A stretch of DNA of 64,000 bases from Salmonirosea aquatica (GCF_009296315.1 NZ_WHLY01000002.1:1612001-1676000), one strand, 5' to 3'. Shown: positions 52,471 through 62,023, counted from the stretch's first letter. The notes: generated by a model not told the origin, from the sequence alone. Made by a program: numbers and translations.

Positions 52471-52507
52471 AACGCCAAAAGCCGGAATAAATCCGGCTTT
52501 TGGCGTT
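52471..52507 (-). terminator. Terminator of the nucleotidyltransferase-DUF2807-PspC operon
   Basis: AACGCCAAAAGCCGGA (52471-52486) and its exact inverse (52492-52507) enclose 5 nt. A T-rich run (TTTTTTATAG) follows on the minus strand. Confidence 0.8.
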
Positions 52508-52524
52508 CATGGCTGGTCGTAAAT

Positions 52525-52836
52525 TCAGGCTATTTCGATGCCCTGCCTTTGTACTTTTTTCAGAAAGTCGGCATCGTCAAAATCACGTTCAATTAAAATG
52601 GGTTCGATCCGATCGTCGATTTGCTTGCGCAGTTTCCACAGCAGCGGGCTTACCGAAAAATAATCGCCCTTGACCCGGTTCACTACCACAACGACGTCGA
52701 TGGTGCTGTCGTCACTGTACGTACCGTTCGCATAGGAACCGTAGAGATACACATTTTCGAGCTGAAAGTGATCTTTCAGCAAAAGTCGGTAGGCCCTGAC
52801 CTTGTCGATGGCTTCTCCTCTGTCCATTCCAATCAT
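52525..52836 (-). CDS. MNT-type minimal nucleotidyltransferase with altered active site
   Basis: 103 residues. The polymerase-beta-like MNT fold is visible: VYLYGSYANGTYSDDSTIDVVVVV near residue 34. The usual GSxxxGxxxxxSDxDxxV motif reads STID, so the first catalytic aspartate is threonine; the second (Asp) and a later IEPILIERDF segment are kept. It is usually the antitoxin in MNT-HEPN modules, but no HEPN gene lies beside it. It is probably catalytically impaired, or a solo relic. It lies 11 bp downstream of the DUF2807 gene on the same strand. Confidence 0.8.
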   Translation of the reverse strand: MIGMDRGEAIDKVRAYRLLLKDHFQLENVYLYGSYANGTYSDDSTIDVVVVVNRVKGDYFSVSPLLWKLRKQIDDRIEPILIERDFDDADFLKKVQRQGIEIA

Positions 52837-52847
52837 TCATCAATCAT

Positions 52848-53555
52848 TTAGTTTTCCCGGCGGATCGAGCTGGCTCCCGAAGTACTGGAACGTACCTGGC
52901 TGGCACTCCCCGAATAACGAATGCGGCTGGCTCCACTGGCATCGGCCTGAAGTGCACTGCTGGCGACCACCGAGGCATTGCTGGCACCCGATGCTTCCAG
53001 GTTGGCTTCCTTGACGGGAAAATCCTTTCCGTCGAAAGTCGAAGCGCCCGACATTTCACCCTCCAGTATTTCCGCCTTACCCATCAACGTCAGGCGTGAA
53101 GCGCCCGAGAGGTCCACAAATACCTTGTCGGCCGAGAAATCCATTTCGACTTTAGAAGCACCGGATACGTCGATGTCCATGCCGCGCCCTCCCCGGAAGC
53201 CTTTTACTTTCGCATGGGATGCTCCTGAAAAGTCAACACCGTCGAGCGCAGGCATGGTGACCTCCACTTGTACGCTTTCGCGGTTTTTGCGCCAGCCATT
53301 ATTCTTGTAGCCAATCTGTAGGGTACCCCGGCTGACATTGTATTCCAGATCGTCTAGATCGTCCTCTTTACCTGCCACAGTTACGCGAAAGCTGCTTCCC
53401 TGTTCTACATTGATCTTAAAAGCGCTTCCCATGGACAGCTTGGTAAAGTCCGATACCTTCAGGGTACGGGTAGTTTGAGGACCCTTATCTTGTGCCACAC
53501 AGGCTATTACGGAAAATAAGACGAGCGAAAGTGCAAGTATTTTTTTCATAGTCAT
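52848..53555 (-). CDS. DUF2807 (head GIN domain) secreted protein
   Basis: 235 residues from ATG 53555 (or 53549). A signal peptide (MKKILALSLVLFSVIACVAQ) is followed by right-handed beta-helix-like repeats: LKVSDFTKLSMGSAFKINV, DGVDFSGASHAKVKGFRG, DIDVSGASKVEMDF, KVFVDLSGASRLTLMGKAEI, LEASGASNASVVASS, and ADASGASRIRYSGSA. The recurring SGAS motif every 16-20 residues is the auto-transporter adhesin/head GIN signature. It is a likely periplasmic or surface structural protein. It stands immediately downstream of a PspC protein that itself ends in a DUF2807 domain, so the two are probably functionally linked. Confidence 0.87.
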   Translation of the reverse strand: MTMKKILALSLVLFSVIACVAQDKGPQTTRTLKVSDFTKLSMGSAFKINVEQGSSFRVTVAGKEDDLDDLEYNVSRGTLQIGYKNNGWRKNRESVQVEVTMPALDGVDFSGASHAKVKGFRGGRGMDIDVSGASKVEMDFSADKVFVDLSGASRLTLMGKAEILEGEMSGASTFDGKDFPVKEANLEASGASNASVVASSALQADASGASRIRYSGSASQVRSSTSGASSIRREN

Positions 53556-53642
53556 ACGATTTTGTTTGGGTGAAAAGTCAGAAAGATGGGTTTTCAACAA
53601 GGATGCATAAAATCCCCCGAAAGTTGCTTAAGTCGATAATTT

Positions 53643-56186
53643 TTATTGTTGCGTATCGATTTTACTCGCGCCCAGGGTGGTTTTACGGATACTCCGTACC
53701 TTGCCCAATTCGGCTTTGCTGGCTCCGACTGCTTTTACATCGGCTTCATCGATAGACATGTCGGTGGCTTCCAGCTTGCAGGCTCCCGCCAATGAGATGT
53801 CTGCTGTGCGGGCCCGTCCCCGCAGTGTCACTTTCGAAGCACCCGAGGCCGCTATTTCCAGTCGGTCGGTCGTAACGTCAATTTCCGATGTAGTAGCTCC
53901 CGAAAGTCCCACGTCGAGGCGGTCGAGATTTCGGAAACCCGTAATGCGGGTTTTGTTGGCACCCGATAGCTGAACGCTACGCAGATCGGGCATGGTAATG
54001 ACAAGCCCCACGCGGCGATTCCTGTTATTGAAAAAGTTGTAATCATTTTTTCCCTTCACTTCCAGGGTACCATTATTGACCGACACATCCAGTTCTTCTA
54101 CGTCGTCGCGCTGCCCATCGGCTGCTACGGCGAATTCACTGCCCTGCCTGATTTCGATGGAATAGGCTCCGCCGACATCTACCCGCTGGAAATCCCTGGC
54201 CGAATATTGCTTTACATACTCACCCCGTTCTCCTAGATCAAGGCGTTCCGAATCGGAATCATCACCGTCGTCATAACTGTAGTCGTCATTCCCGTTCTCG
54301 GCATCTTCGTCCTGCTCGTAGTCACGGCTGTATTTGGCGGGTAGGTTCAGGCATACCAGCCCCGAATCGCGTTTTACGGCCCAGCGCAATTGCTTCCAGT
54401 CGCCGTTGTCACGTTGATCGAATACTTCACGGTACTCATCTTTGACCTGCCAGTCCGAATATTTTCCATGGAAGAAATCCGGCGTCATGACAAAGGGACG
54501 GTCATACGGTACCAGCACGCGCAACCTGATTTTCTGATCCCGGAAACGCGAGTCCGGATTGAGGGTAGGTTCCTCGTCAAAGCGCAACACCGAATCTTTC
54601 TGTGCAATCCGGTAGCTCATGCCCATGGCGTTGCGACGGGCATCCTGCGGCGAACTGCCCCGGGCACTGGTTTCTCGTTCGACTTTGATGCTGTCGCCGC
54701 TGTAGCCTTCCACCACCAGCCTGATGTCCCAGTTGAAATCATTATTGTCGTCGTTGTCGTATTCGTCCAAAATGGGGGTACCCGCCACCTGGTACAGATC
54801 CGTCTGCTGCACTTCACCCCGGCGCGAAAATTTCTGCTGGTATATGGCTCCCGAAATGGCGATCCCGATCAGTCCCACGACCCACAAGCCGGCCAGCGTA
54901 AGCCAGAGCGTTCCGCTGGCTACCCGACGATTGGCAATAAGTGTCAGCCCCAGTAACAGCACGACAATGAAAGGAATAATGACTACCAGCGCAATAGACA
55001 GAATAAGCGTGGAGGGTGCTTCCTGCAACAGCATGAGGGGAGGAATACTGCCGAAGGGTAGCATGTTCCGCATCCCGATGCCAAAGCCACCCCCAATCAG
55101 AATTCCCAGCAATGAAGCCACAGCTGCCGCGATCAGCAGCGCCCCGATTATGATGCGCAAAATAGGTCCAATACCTTTCAATAATTTGCCTAATCCACCA
55201 ATGATGATTGCAATGGCGCGGAAGGGAAAGAGCAGCAGTCGGGTTAGTGGGGGTTCCTGGCCGTCGGCTTCGTTGAGGTTCAGGCCACGCTTAATGTTGG
55301 TTTCAATGTTGGAGAGCGTGATGGGTTCGCCCTGCATTTCCATTTTTTCGGTGAGGGTATTCGCTGCGGGCGAAATGATCCACAATACGACGTAAAGCAG
55401 TAAGCCGGTACCAAAAAACAGGATGGATAGTACCCACAAGAATCGCACTACACCCACATCGATGCCGAAGTAGGACGCTACCCCGGCGGCTACCCCACCC
55501 ACAACCTTGCGGTCGGGATTACGGTAAAACTTCTTGATGCTTTTGTCTTCTTCCAGGGTAGTAGAACCCGGAAAAGCAATCCACATGGCGATATAGAGCA
55601 ATACCGTAATGCCACTCACCGAACCGGCGAAATCGTCGGGGCCGTTTGTAGCGCCCGACACGGCCGGAAAACCAATGATCAGCAATAGGAATGCCAGCCG
55701 CACCCACAGAGGGTCTACGGTGAAATAATGCGCCAGACCTGATGCTACCCCCCCGACTAGTTTGCGACGCAAATCGCGGTACAGCCTACGTGGGGCGGCC
55801 GGTGCGGCAGTGGGGTTTTCGGGAATTTGCGGAGCCGAATAGGACCGCTCCGAGGTACCCGACTGCTGGCGGGGCGAGGCCGCCTGCAACGGTTCGGTTA
55901 GTAAATCCTCGGCCTGCTCGATGGCCTCGAAGTCGGCCACGGTACCCATCGCGCCAATGAGCTGATCCACATCTTCCAGGGAAATAACCTGCTTGTTTTC
56001 GGCTTTTTGTTTGGCCAGAAAGCGCTCGGCGATGCGGCCCTCGATGTCCGACAGGATTTCCTTGCTGTCGGCAAAGGATGAGAAGTAGCGTTGGACCGAC
56101 CCCAGGTAATTTTTAAGTTTCTCGTAGCCATCTTCCTCAATATGGAAAACGACGCCGCCTATATTGATACTGATTGTCTTTTTCAT
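53643..56186 (-). CDS. Two-PspC-domain membrane protein with C-terminal DUF2807 domain
   Basis: 847 residues. Residues 1-100 form a helical cytoplasmic domain (ISINIGGVVFHIEEDGYEKL, then LSDIEGRIAERF). PspC domains lie at about 133-206 (RRLYRDLRRKLVGGVASGLAHYF) and 217-273 (KKFYRNPDRKVVGGVAAGVASYF). Several membrane segments follow at about 320-460. Residues about 500-640 are a mixed periplasmic region with an acidic run (DEDAENGNDDYSYDDGDD). From about 660 the DUF2807 repeats begin (SVQLSGANKTRITGF, GLSGATTSEIDV, IAASGASKVTLRG). PspC proteins sense envelope stress. It sits 32 bp downstream of a PadR gene. Confidence 0.88.
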   Translation of the reverse strand: MKKTISINIGGVVFHIEEDGYEKLKNYLGSVQRYFSSFADSKEILSDIEGRIAERFLAKQKAENKQVISLEDVDQLIGAMGTVADFEAIEQAEDLLTEPLQAASPRQQSGTSERSYSAPQIPENPTAAPAAPRRLYRDLRRKLVGGVASGLAHYFTVDPLWVRLAFLLLIIGFPAVSGATNGPDDFAGSVSGITVLLYIAMWIAFPGSTTLEEDKSIKKFYRNPDRKVVGGVAAGVASYFGIDVGVVRFLWVLSILFFGTGLLLYVVLWIISPAANTLTEKMEMQGEPITLSNIETNIKRGLNLNEADGQEPPLTRLLLFPFRAIAIIIGGLGKLLKGIGPILRIIIGALLIAAAVASLLGILIGGGFGIGMRNMLPFGSIPPLMLLQEAPSTLILSIALVVIIPFIVVLLLGLTLIANRRVASGTLWLTLAGLWVVGLIGIAISGAIYQQKFSRRGEVQQTDLYQVAGTPILDEYDNDDNNDFNWDIRLVVEGYSGDSIKVERETSARGSSPQDARRNAMGMSYRIAQKDSVLRFDEEPTLNPDSRFRDQKIRLRVLVPYDRPFVMTPDFFHGKYSDWQVKDEYREVFDQRDNGDWKQLRWAVKRDSGLVCLNLPAKYSRDYEQDEDAENGNDDYSYDDGDDSDSERLDLGERGEYVKQYSARDFQRVDVGGAYSIEIRQGSEFAVAADGQRDDVEELDVSVNNGTLEVKGKNDYNFFNNRNRRVGLVITMPDLRSVQLSGANKTRITGFRNLDRLDVGLSGATTSEIDVTTDRLEIAASGASKVTLRGRARTADISLAGACKLEATDMSIDEADVKAVGASKAELGKVRSIRKTTLGASKIDTQQ

Positions 56187-56218
56187 GATAAGTGTTGTCG
56201 AATGTCAGGGATAAACGG

Positions 56219-56578
56219 TCAGGATGGTCTTTGGATCTGAATGGCCTCGTTGGTCTTTCGGATGATCGTCTGCACAGAATCGGCCAGATCCAGCCAGGTT
56301 TCCTGCATTGCCTCTAAAAACTGCTTTCCGTCATCGGTCAGTACGTAGTACTTACGGGGCGGTCCCGACGATGATTCCACCCATTTGTAATCCAGAAGGC
56401 CGGCGTTCTTGAGCCGGGTCAGCAGCGGATACAGGGTACCCTCCACTACCATAATGCGGGCCGAGGTCAACTCGTCCAACATGTCGGAAGCATACACCTC
56501 GCCGCGCGAAATGACGTGCAGAATGCAGAATTCCAAAATTCCCTTCCGCATTTGCACCTGGGCGTTTTCAATATTCAT
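56219..56578 (-). CDS. PadR family transcriptional regulator
   Basis: 119 residues. The PadR winged helix is plain: QMRKGILEFCILHVISRGEVYASDMLDEL near residue 9, MVVEGTLYPLLTRLKNAGLLDYKWVESSSGPPRKYYVLTDDGKQFL near 48-93. The C-terminal helix is short, so it is a class-2 (small) member. It is the first gene of a run with the PspC-DUF2807, DUF2807 and nucleotidyltransferase genes, and probably represses that run, as PadR genes commonly do with envelope-stress PspC neighbours. No ligand is inferable. Confidence 0.92.
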   Translation of the reverse strand: MNIENAQVQMRKGILEFCILHVISRGEVYASDMLDELTSARIMVVEGTLYPLLTRLKNAGLLDYKWVESSSGPPRKYYVLTDDGKQFLEAMQETWLDLADSVQTIIRKTNEAIQIQRPS

Positions 56579-56675
56579 GGTTTTCCATTAGTTAAACTTT
56601 TGATATTCAATTTTTCGATCGTTTTGTGGAGTAGCAGAAGGTCCCGCCGAATAGGATTTTTCCGTCAATCCATCC

Positions 56676-57269
56676 TCATTTCAGGGCATATCCATTCTTG
56701 TATTTTCCCAGTTTATTGGTAATAAACAGAAGAAACATGGCTTCGAATATTAAGGTAAAGGGTATGACAGAGAGGTTCTTGAAAAATAACAGAATGGTCC
56801 ATTCCGATGACGTATCATTCAAAATCCCGTTTTCCCGTAGGGTAAGGTAAAGGCACGTTTCGTACGCCAGCTGATCAATCAGATAGTTGAGAAGCCAGGC
56901 AACGAGTGAAAACATTATAAAATTCAACAGGAGCGTAAACCACTGGGTCCTCAGATTCCGGAGCGCAATTGACCACTGTGCCCGGCGGTCTGCCTTGTGG
57001 GTAAATATTTTTTTGATCCGCACGAATCCCGCTTTTACGTTGGCTAATCCTATTACGTAGAGGAACAAAAGTACCCGGGCCGATTCCACCACTACTTCCA
57101 AAATGATAGTTACTCCGGACGATATCTCTCCAAATCCCCCTAATTGAATCACCCTACCCAGGGCCGCAATGAGCCCCAGTCCCAATACGATCAGGAAATG
57201 CTTCCTGAAAAAATTAACGGCGCTATGAAAGCAATCCAGTTTCTCGAAAAGACGTAGAGGATGATTCAT
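56676..57269 (-). CDS. Polytopic inner-membrane protein of unknown function
   Basis: 197 residues. Hydrophobic segments are visible near residues 25-45 (LIVLGLGLIAALGRVIQL), 52-78 (VTIILEVVVESARVLLFLYVIG), 110-130 (WFTLLLNFIMFSLVAWLLNYLI) and 163-185 (LSVIPFTLIFEAMFLLFI). The N-terminus is short and cytosolic, and the C-terminus is basic. No family is recognised. It is divergent from the dihydrofolate reductase gene across a 208-bp region that holds an operator-like repeat array, so it may be controlled by that element. Confidence 0.75.
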   Translation of the reverse strand: MNHPLRLFEKLDCFHSAVNFFRKHFLIVLGLGLIAALGRVIQLGGFGEISSGVTIILEVVVESARVLLFLYVIGLANVKAGFVRIKKIFTHKADRRAQWSIALRNLRTQWFTLLLNFIMFSLVAWLLNYLIDQLAYETCLYLTLRENGILNDTSSEWTILLFFKNLSVIPFTLIFEAMFLLFITNKLGKYKNGYALK

Positions 57270-57323
57270 AAGTGTACATGTTAGGTGGCTGAATGATTAT
57301 TATGATCGGAATTTGGCTAATAG

Positions 57324-57389
57324 ATGCAAAGGCTTCTTCTCCATGCAACACAACAAAGGTATGCAAAGGTACTTTGCTATGCAAGGTAC
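57324..57389. promoter_or_regulatory. Operator-like ATGCAA(A)GG repeat array
   Basis: Four ATGCAA copies begin at 57324, 57343, 57361 and 57379 (spacing 19, 18 and 18 bp). The last pair forms GTACTTTGC-TAT-GCAAGGTAC (57369-57389), an inverted repeat with one mismatch. It lies between divergent genes. Confidence 0.5.
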
Positions 57390-57477
57390 TTGGTTGAATT
57401 GATTATTGGGTTGTGATGAGTGGCTGGAATACCGGGATGAATGGCTATTTTTGCAGGATATTGATTTGCAAAACCCA

Positions 57478-57996
57478 ATGAAGCCTTCAGGTATCACCTT
57501 GACATTGAGCATCATCGTGGCCATGAGTGAAAACCGCTGCATAGGCCAAGACAACCGGCTTCCCTGGAATCTACCCGACGAATGGGCTTATTTCGGCCGT
57601 ATTTCGGAGGGCAAGCCTTTTCTGATGGGCCGCAAAAGCTACGAATCGCCCGACGGACTGTATTCCGACTACCGGAATATCGTACTCAGTCATACCCCTA
57701 ACCTACCTCTTCCTCATCCGCCTGCCGAACTGGCCCATAGCCTTAATGGAGCGCTGGATCTACTAGCCGCCGAAGAGGAGGTACTGGTGCTGGGAGGCGT
57801 CAGCCTTTTTGAGGAGTTGCTTCCCAAAATTGACAAACTCTACCTTTCGATTATTCATGCCCACATCGAAGGGGACGTGTTCTTCCCGGAAGTCGATTTT
57901 TCGGACTGGATGCTACTTCATTCCGATTACCACCCCGCCGATGCCCGCCATGCCTACGCTTTTTCCATGAATCAATATGTACGAAAGAAGGGCTGA
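57478..57996 (+). CDS. folA: Dihydrofolate reductase
   Basis: 172 residues from ATG 57478 (MKPSGITLTLSIIVAMSE); an earlier in-frame ATG at 57406 would add 24 residues overlapping a promoter-like region. Motifs: IIVAMSENRCIGQDNRLPWNLPDEWAYFGRI near residue 11, KPFLMGRKSYES near 43, VLVLGGVSLFEELLP near 102, and LYLSIIHAHIEGDVFFP near 121. The catalytic acid is Glu (PDEWAYF) in the place of E. coli Asp27, as in many non-enteric enzymes. It reduces dihydrofolate with NADPH. It is the only gene on its transcript before a gap of 85 bp. Confidence 0.92.
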   Translation: MKPSGITLTLSIIVAMSENRCIGQDNRLPWNLPDEWAYFGRISEGKPFLMGRKSYESPDGLYSDYRNIVLSHTPNLPLPHPPAELAHSLNGALDLLAAEEEVLVLGGVSLFEELLPKIDKLYLSIIHAHIEGDVFFPEVDFSDWMLLHSDYHPADARHAYAFSMNQYVRKKG

Positions 57997-58081
57997 AGCT
58001 CCGATCTTACAGAAATATCTTCCCTGCTCCGCCCCGGATCAGAAACAAAGTCCGTATTATTGATAAATTGATTGGTTGCCT

Positions 58082-61000
58082 ATGCGCTTTGGTTGGTTTT
58101 GGTTGTTGATGCTTTTTGCCCTGAACGGTCGGGCACAAACACCTTACGGGAATGAGTGGATTCGTCCTGAACAGAGCTACCTGCGTTTGGGTATAATTCG
58201 GGACGGCTGGTACCAGCTGAAAGCTGGCGATTTACAACAATACAACATCGACCCTGCCACGATCGCTCCTCAGTCTTTGCAGTTGTACCGCCGGGGCCAG
58301 GAAGTGGCCATTCGGGTGCAGGGTGAAGCTGACGGACGGCTGGACGCGGCAGATTACATCGAATTTTATGGCCAGCATAACGACGGTCTTCTGGACTCCT
58401 TACTGTATGATCCTCCGCAGGCCCAGCCACATACCTATTATAGTTTATATTCTGACACCGCCACCTATTTTTTGACCTGGCGTTCGGTAGATCAGGTTGT
58501 TGCCGGCCCGAAAGGACAAAGGATTGCTCAGGTACCTGCGCCTTCTCCAGTTGGGAAGGCATTATATCATGATGAAAAAGTCCGGCAGATATTTACAAGT
58601 GAATATCCCGCCGGTAACATTTATCCCCCTGGCGCTGGCTACGACGATGGCTACATCCTATCTCCCTACGACTATGGCGAAGGCTGGACGGGTCCGGCCC
58701 GTCAAACCAACCAATGGGAAACCCTGCGCCTGCAAACTCTGAATCCGGTAAGGGAAGCATTTGAACGATCCGAGGTTGAAATACTTTTTGTGGGACGAAA
58801 CGCAGGGACACACCGGGTAGAAGTATGGGTAGGCGATGCTTCCAAACGAAGCCGAAAACTAGGAGAAATCCAATGGAAAAACTACGGTACGCAGCTGTTC
58901 CGGGCAAACCTTACGCCGGACGATCTCTCAGCAACCAATCAGCTCAGCCTGGCCTATGTACCCCTTGAGCCCGAAGAATCTGTGTCGGCCTCTTATGTAG
59001 AGTGGACCTACCCGCAGCGCATTGAGTTTTCATCTGCCGAAAACCAAAAACTGCTGCATCCTGCCAGACAAGAGGCTATTGCGCTGAACAGACCGGACAG
59101 TTTGCTTTTTTTTGATATAACCAAGCCCTCGCACCCCCGGCAACTGGGTTTGGCAGCACGAAAAGACACCCTTTTTGTTTCCCCTGGGGTAAGTCAATCG
59201 CTGCTGGTAGTCAAAAATCCTTTATCAGTTTCCAACATACAATCGGTCCACTTTCCCAGCTTGGATTCAGCCAATATCGATTATCTCATTATCACGCACC
59301 CCCTGGTACGTACCCCCGTGACTGGCAGCGCCGATCCCGTGACTGATTACGCGGCCTACCGCGCCTCAGAGGCGGGCGGGCACTTCACCCCACTTGTGCT
59401 GAACGCCAGCGAGGTAGCCGACCACTTCAACTACGGTGAGCCCGGCCCCGTCGGTACCCGGCGCCTGATGCGGTGGCTGCATGACAAAGGGAAGCTACGC
59501 TACATGTTTCTGATGGGTCGCTCGCGCTCGCCCCAAGCCGTGCGCAAGCAGGCCAATGCCCGTAGCGAAGATATGATACCCAGCGCGGGCTGGCCCGACT
59601 CGGACATCGCGCTGGGCATGGGCCTCGATTCCATAAACCCTGACGTACCCCTGGTACCCATTGGCCGCCTGAATGCCTACAACGCCCAAAATGTGTGGGA
59701 TTATTTCCAAAAGGTAAAACAGCACGAAGCCGCCCCCGCCGCGGCACCCTGGCGCAAGAACATATTGCACCTGAGCGGCGGGCGCTCGGGCAGTGAGCTA
59801 AGTACCTTCCGGAGTTACGTAGACGACTACACTCGTCAGATCATTCCCTCCGTGGTAGGCCCGGCGCTACAAACTATTTCGAAGAAAACCGATGAGCCCG
59901 TGGAACGCTTTGCCATTGCGCCTCAGATCAACGAGGGTGTGGCTTTGATGACCTTATTCGGGCATTCCAGCCTGGACATTACGGATATCGACATTGGCTT
60001 TGCTTCCAACGATGCGCTGGGCTACCGGAACGCAGGGCGCTACCCGGCGGTACTGGTCAATGGCTGCGCGCTGGGTAATTTTTATTACGGTCCTACCCCC
60101 ATCAGTACCGACTGGGTTCTGACGCCCAACCGGGGCGCTGTGCTTTTCCTGGCCCATACCCACAACGGCCTCTCCGCCGCGATGTACCGCTACAGCCAGG
60201 GCTTTTACGACGCCCTGGCTGACCCCGTCTTTGCGAGCCGGGGGTTTGGAGACATCATGCAGGAGGGTATCCGAAGGTACCTCAAGACCAACAATACCCT
60301 TTCGGACCGCATTACGGCCCAGCAGATGAACTTACAGGGCGACCCGGCTATCAAGATTTTCCCGGCTACCCGACCCGACTACACCGGGCTACCCTCGACC
60401 TTCCACATTACAAACTCCACAGGAGGCACGCCGACGGCCTGGGACGATTCCCTGCGAGTGAGCGCCGAGATTGCTAATTATGGGCGGGTTGAAAATCAGA
60501 ACTACATCATCCAGCTTCGCCGAATCAGGGATTCCCAGACTATCGCTACCTATACCCTGAACCGGCCGGGGGTACCCCTGCGCGATTCGCTCCGGCTGAC
60601 TATCCCAAACAACAGCCGTCAGGGTGGGAACGAAACCTGGGAGCTAAGCCTGGACCCAGAAAACGTGCTCGATGAAGAAGACGAAACCAACAACCTCCTC
60701 ACTACCCAAATTCGGGTGGCGGAAGGCGGAGCCATCCCCTTGCTTCCGGCCGATCGGAGCGTAATCCCCAGGTCCCAGGTTGAACTGGTGGCACAACTAC
60801 CCCAGTTCCGGGCGAATGCCCGGGTTATTTTCGAATGGGATACCAGCCCGACTTTGGGCTCGAACCCCCAACGCGATACGGTGACTGCCCGTGGGGTTCT
60901 TGCCCGGCGAATGCTTGCCCTCAGTGGCCCGCCCCCGCAAACCCTGTACTGGCGGGTGCGGATCGTGGGAGATTCCATCCAGCCCCCCCGGTCTTTTACG

Positions 61001-62005
61001 TATGATCCGAAAGGGGGTACCTTCCCACTACCCGAGGGTGTGGCTACCGTAGAGGGTTCTTTTTCCAAACAGCTTGAAGAAGGTGAGCGGTTCTCGGCCC
61101 AAATCGCTTTTCAAAACCTGACGGAGGTACCCTTCCGGGATTCAATTCAGGTATTGGTCCGGGAATTTCAAGATACTGACGTTATTGAAAAACAGTTTTC
61201 CATTCCACCCTTAGGGGCTAATGCTACGCATGAATATACCTATGAACAGGGTACCCTGGGCCAGGCGGGACTGAACCGGGTGTTGATCCAATTCAATACC
61301 GGCCAACTCCCAGAGCAACTTTATGCGAACAATGTAGTCGAACTGGCGTACACGGTCCGGCCCGATCAGACTCCCCCGGTCCTCGATGTGCTGGTGGATG
61401 AAAGAAGACTTCGTGATGAAGAGGTAGTTTCGCCGCAACCTACCCTACAAATTCATATTCTGGATTCCAATCCCTACCTCCTCCGTGCAGACACAACGGG
61501 ACTGCGGGTTAGTATCCGACAGCTTTGTGACCAATGCCCAGAGGTACCCCTAGCTCTGGATCAGGCCCAGTGGGTACCTGCTCCCGCCGCCGATTTTGGA
61601 GTAACTCTCCCCCTTCCCCAACTCACATCGGGTACCTATCTGCTCACCGTACAAGCCCGCGATGTGAAAGGCAACGAAGCCGCTCCTTATCAAATCCGCT
61701 TCCGGGTGACCGACCAGAACAAAGTAGTTTCGGCCATGGCTTCGCCCAATCCCGCCGACCTCTGGATAAAGTTCAGTCTGGAACTGGAAGGTAAAAACGC
61801 TCCCGATCTCTGGCAGGTGTATCTGTTCGATCTGACCGGAAAAGCACTAGGTACCCTGTCGAAAAAACCGACTCTGGGCCAAAACGAACTAGTTTGGGTA
61901 CCTGCCTCGCTCGCACCCGGCCTGTACCTGTATAAAATGAAACTGGAAGGAGCCGAATGGCCCGCGTCGGTAGTGGGTCAGGGTAAAGTTCTTTATTCCC
62001 GCTAA
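58082..62005 (+). CDS. C25 (gingipain-like) cysteine peptidase family protein with type IX secretion C-terminal domain
   Basis: 1307 residues from ATG 58082 (MRFGWFWLLMLFAL), with a signal peptide to GRAQ; a TTG 6 bp upstream is possible. The peptidase-C25-like core at about 410-760 has RLMRWLHDKGKLRYMFLMG, the histidine in LFGHSSLDI (His628) and the cysteine in VLVNGCALGNFYYG (Cys662), the spacing of gingipain/PorU enzymes. Beta-sandwich CARDB-like modules follow (about 790-1240). The last 80 residues (NPADLWIKFSLELEG to GLYLYKMKLEG) match a type A T9SS sorting domain. It resembles PorU2/PorU-like proteins: either the T9SS sortase itself or an exported surface peptidase. The sorting tail favours an exported protein. 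Confidence 0.85.
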   Translation: MRFGWFWLLMLFALNGRAQTPYGNEWIRPEQSYLRLGIIRDGWYQLKAGDLQQYNIDPATIAPQSLQLYRRGQEVAIRVQGEADGRLDAADYIEFYGQHNDGLLDSLLYDPPQAQPHTYYSLYSDTATYFLTWRSVDQVVAGPKGQRIAQVPAPSPVGKALYHDEKVRQIFTSEYPAGNIYPPGAGYDDGYILSPYDYGEGWTGPARQTNQWETLRLQTLNPVREAFERSEVEILFVGRNAGTHRVEVWVGDASKRSRKLGEIQWKNYGTQLFRANLTPDDLSATNQLSLAYVPLEPEESVSASYVEWTYPQRIEFSSAENQKLLHPARQEAIALNRPDSLLFFDITKPSHPRQLGLAARKDTLFVSPGVSQSLLVVKNPLSVSNIQSVHFPSLDSANIDYLIITHPLVRTPVTGSADPVTDYAAYRASEAGGHFTPLVLNASEVADHFNYGEPGPVGTRRLMRWLHDKGKLRYMFLMGRSRSPQAVRKQANARSEDMIPSAGWPDSDIALGMGLDSINPDVPLVPIGRLNAYNAQNVWDYFQKVKQHEAAPAAAPWRKNILHLSGGRSGSELSTFRSYVDDYTRQIIPSVVGPALQTISKKTDEPVERFAIAPQINEGVALMTLFGHSSLDITDIDIGFASNDALGYRNAGRYPAVLVNGCALGNFYYGPTPISTDWVLTPNRGAVLFLAHTHNGLSAAMYRYSQGFYDALADPVFASRGFGDIMQEGIRRYLKTNNTLSDRITAQQMNLQGDPAIKIFPATRPDYTGLPSTFHITNSTGGTPTAWDDSLRVSAEIANYGRVENQNYIIQLRRIRDSQTIATYTLNRPGVPLRDSLRLTIPNNSRQGGNETWELSLDPENVLDEEDETNNLLTTQIRVAEGGAIPLLPADRSVIPRSQVELVAQLPQFRANARVIFEWDTSPTLGSNPQRDTVTARGVLARRMLALSGPPPQTLYWRVRIVGDSIQPPRSFTYDPKGGTFPLPEGVATVEGSFSKQLEEGERFSAQIAFQNLTEVPFRDSIQVLVREFQDTDVIEKQFSIPPLGANATHEYTYEQGTLGQAGLNRVLIQFNTGQLPEQLYANNVVELAYTVRPDQTPPVLDVLVDERRLRDEEVVSPQPTLQIHILDSNPYLLRADTTGLRVSIRQLCDQCPEVPLALDQAQWVPAPAADFGVTLPLPQLTSGTYLLTVQARDVKGNEAAPYQIRFRVTDQNKVVSAMASPNPADLWIKFSLELEGKNAPDLWQVYLFDLTGKALGTLSKKPTLGQNELVWVPASLAPGLYLYKMKLEGAEWPASVVGQGKVLYSR

Positions 62006-62023
62006 AAGCTACTTACCCTACCC

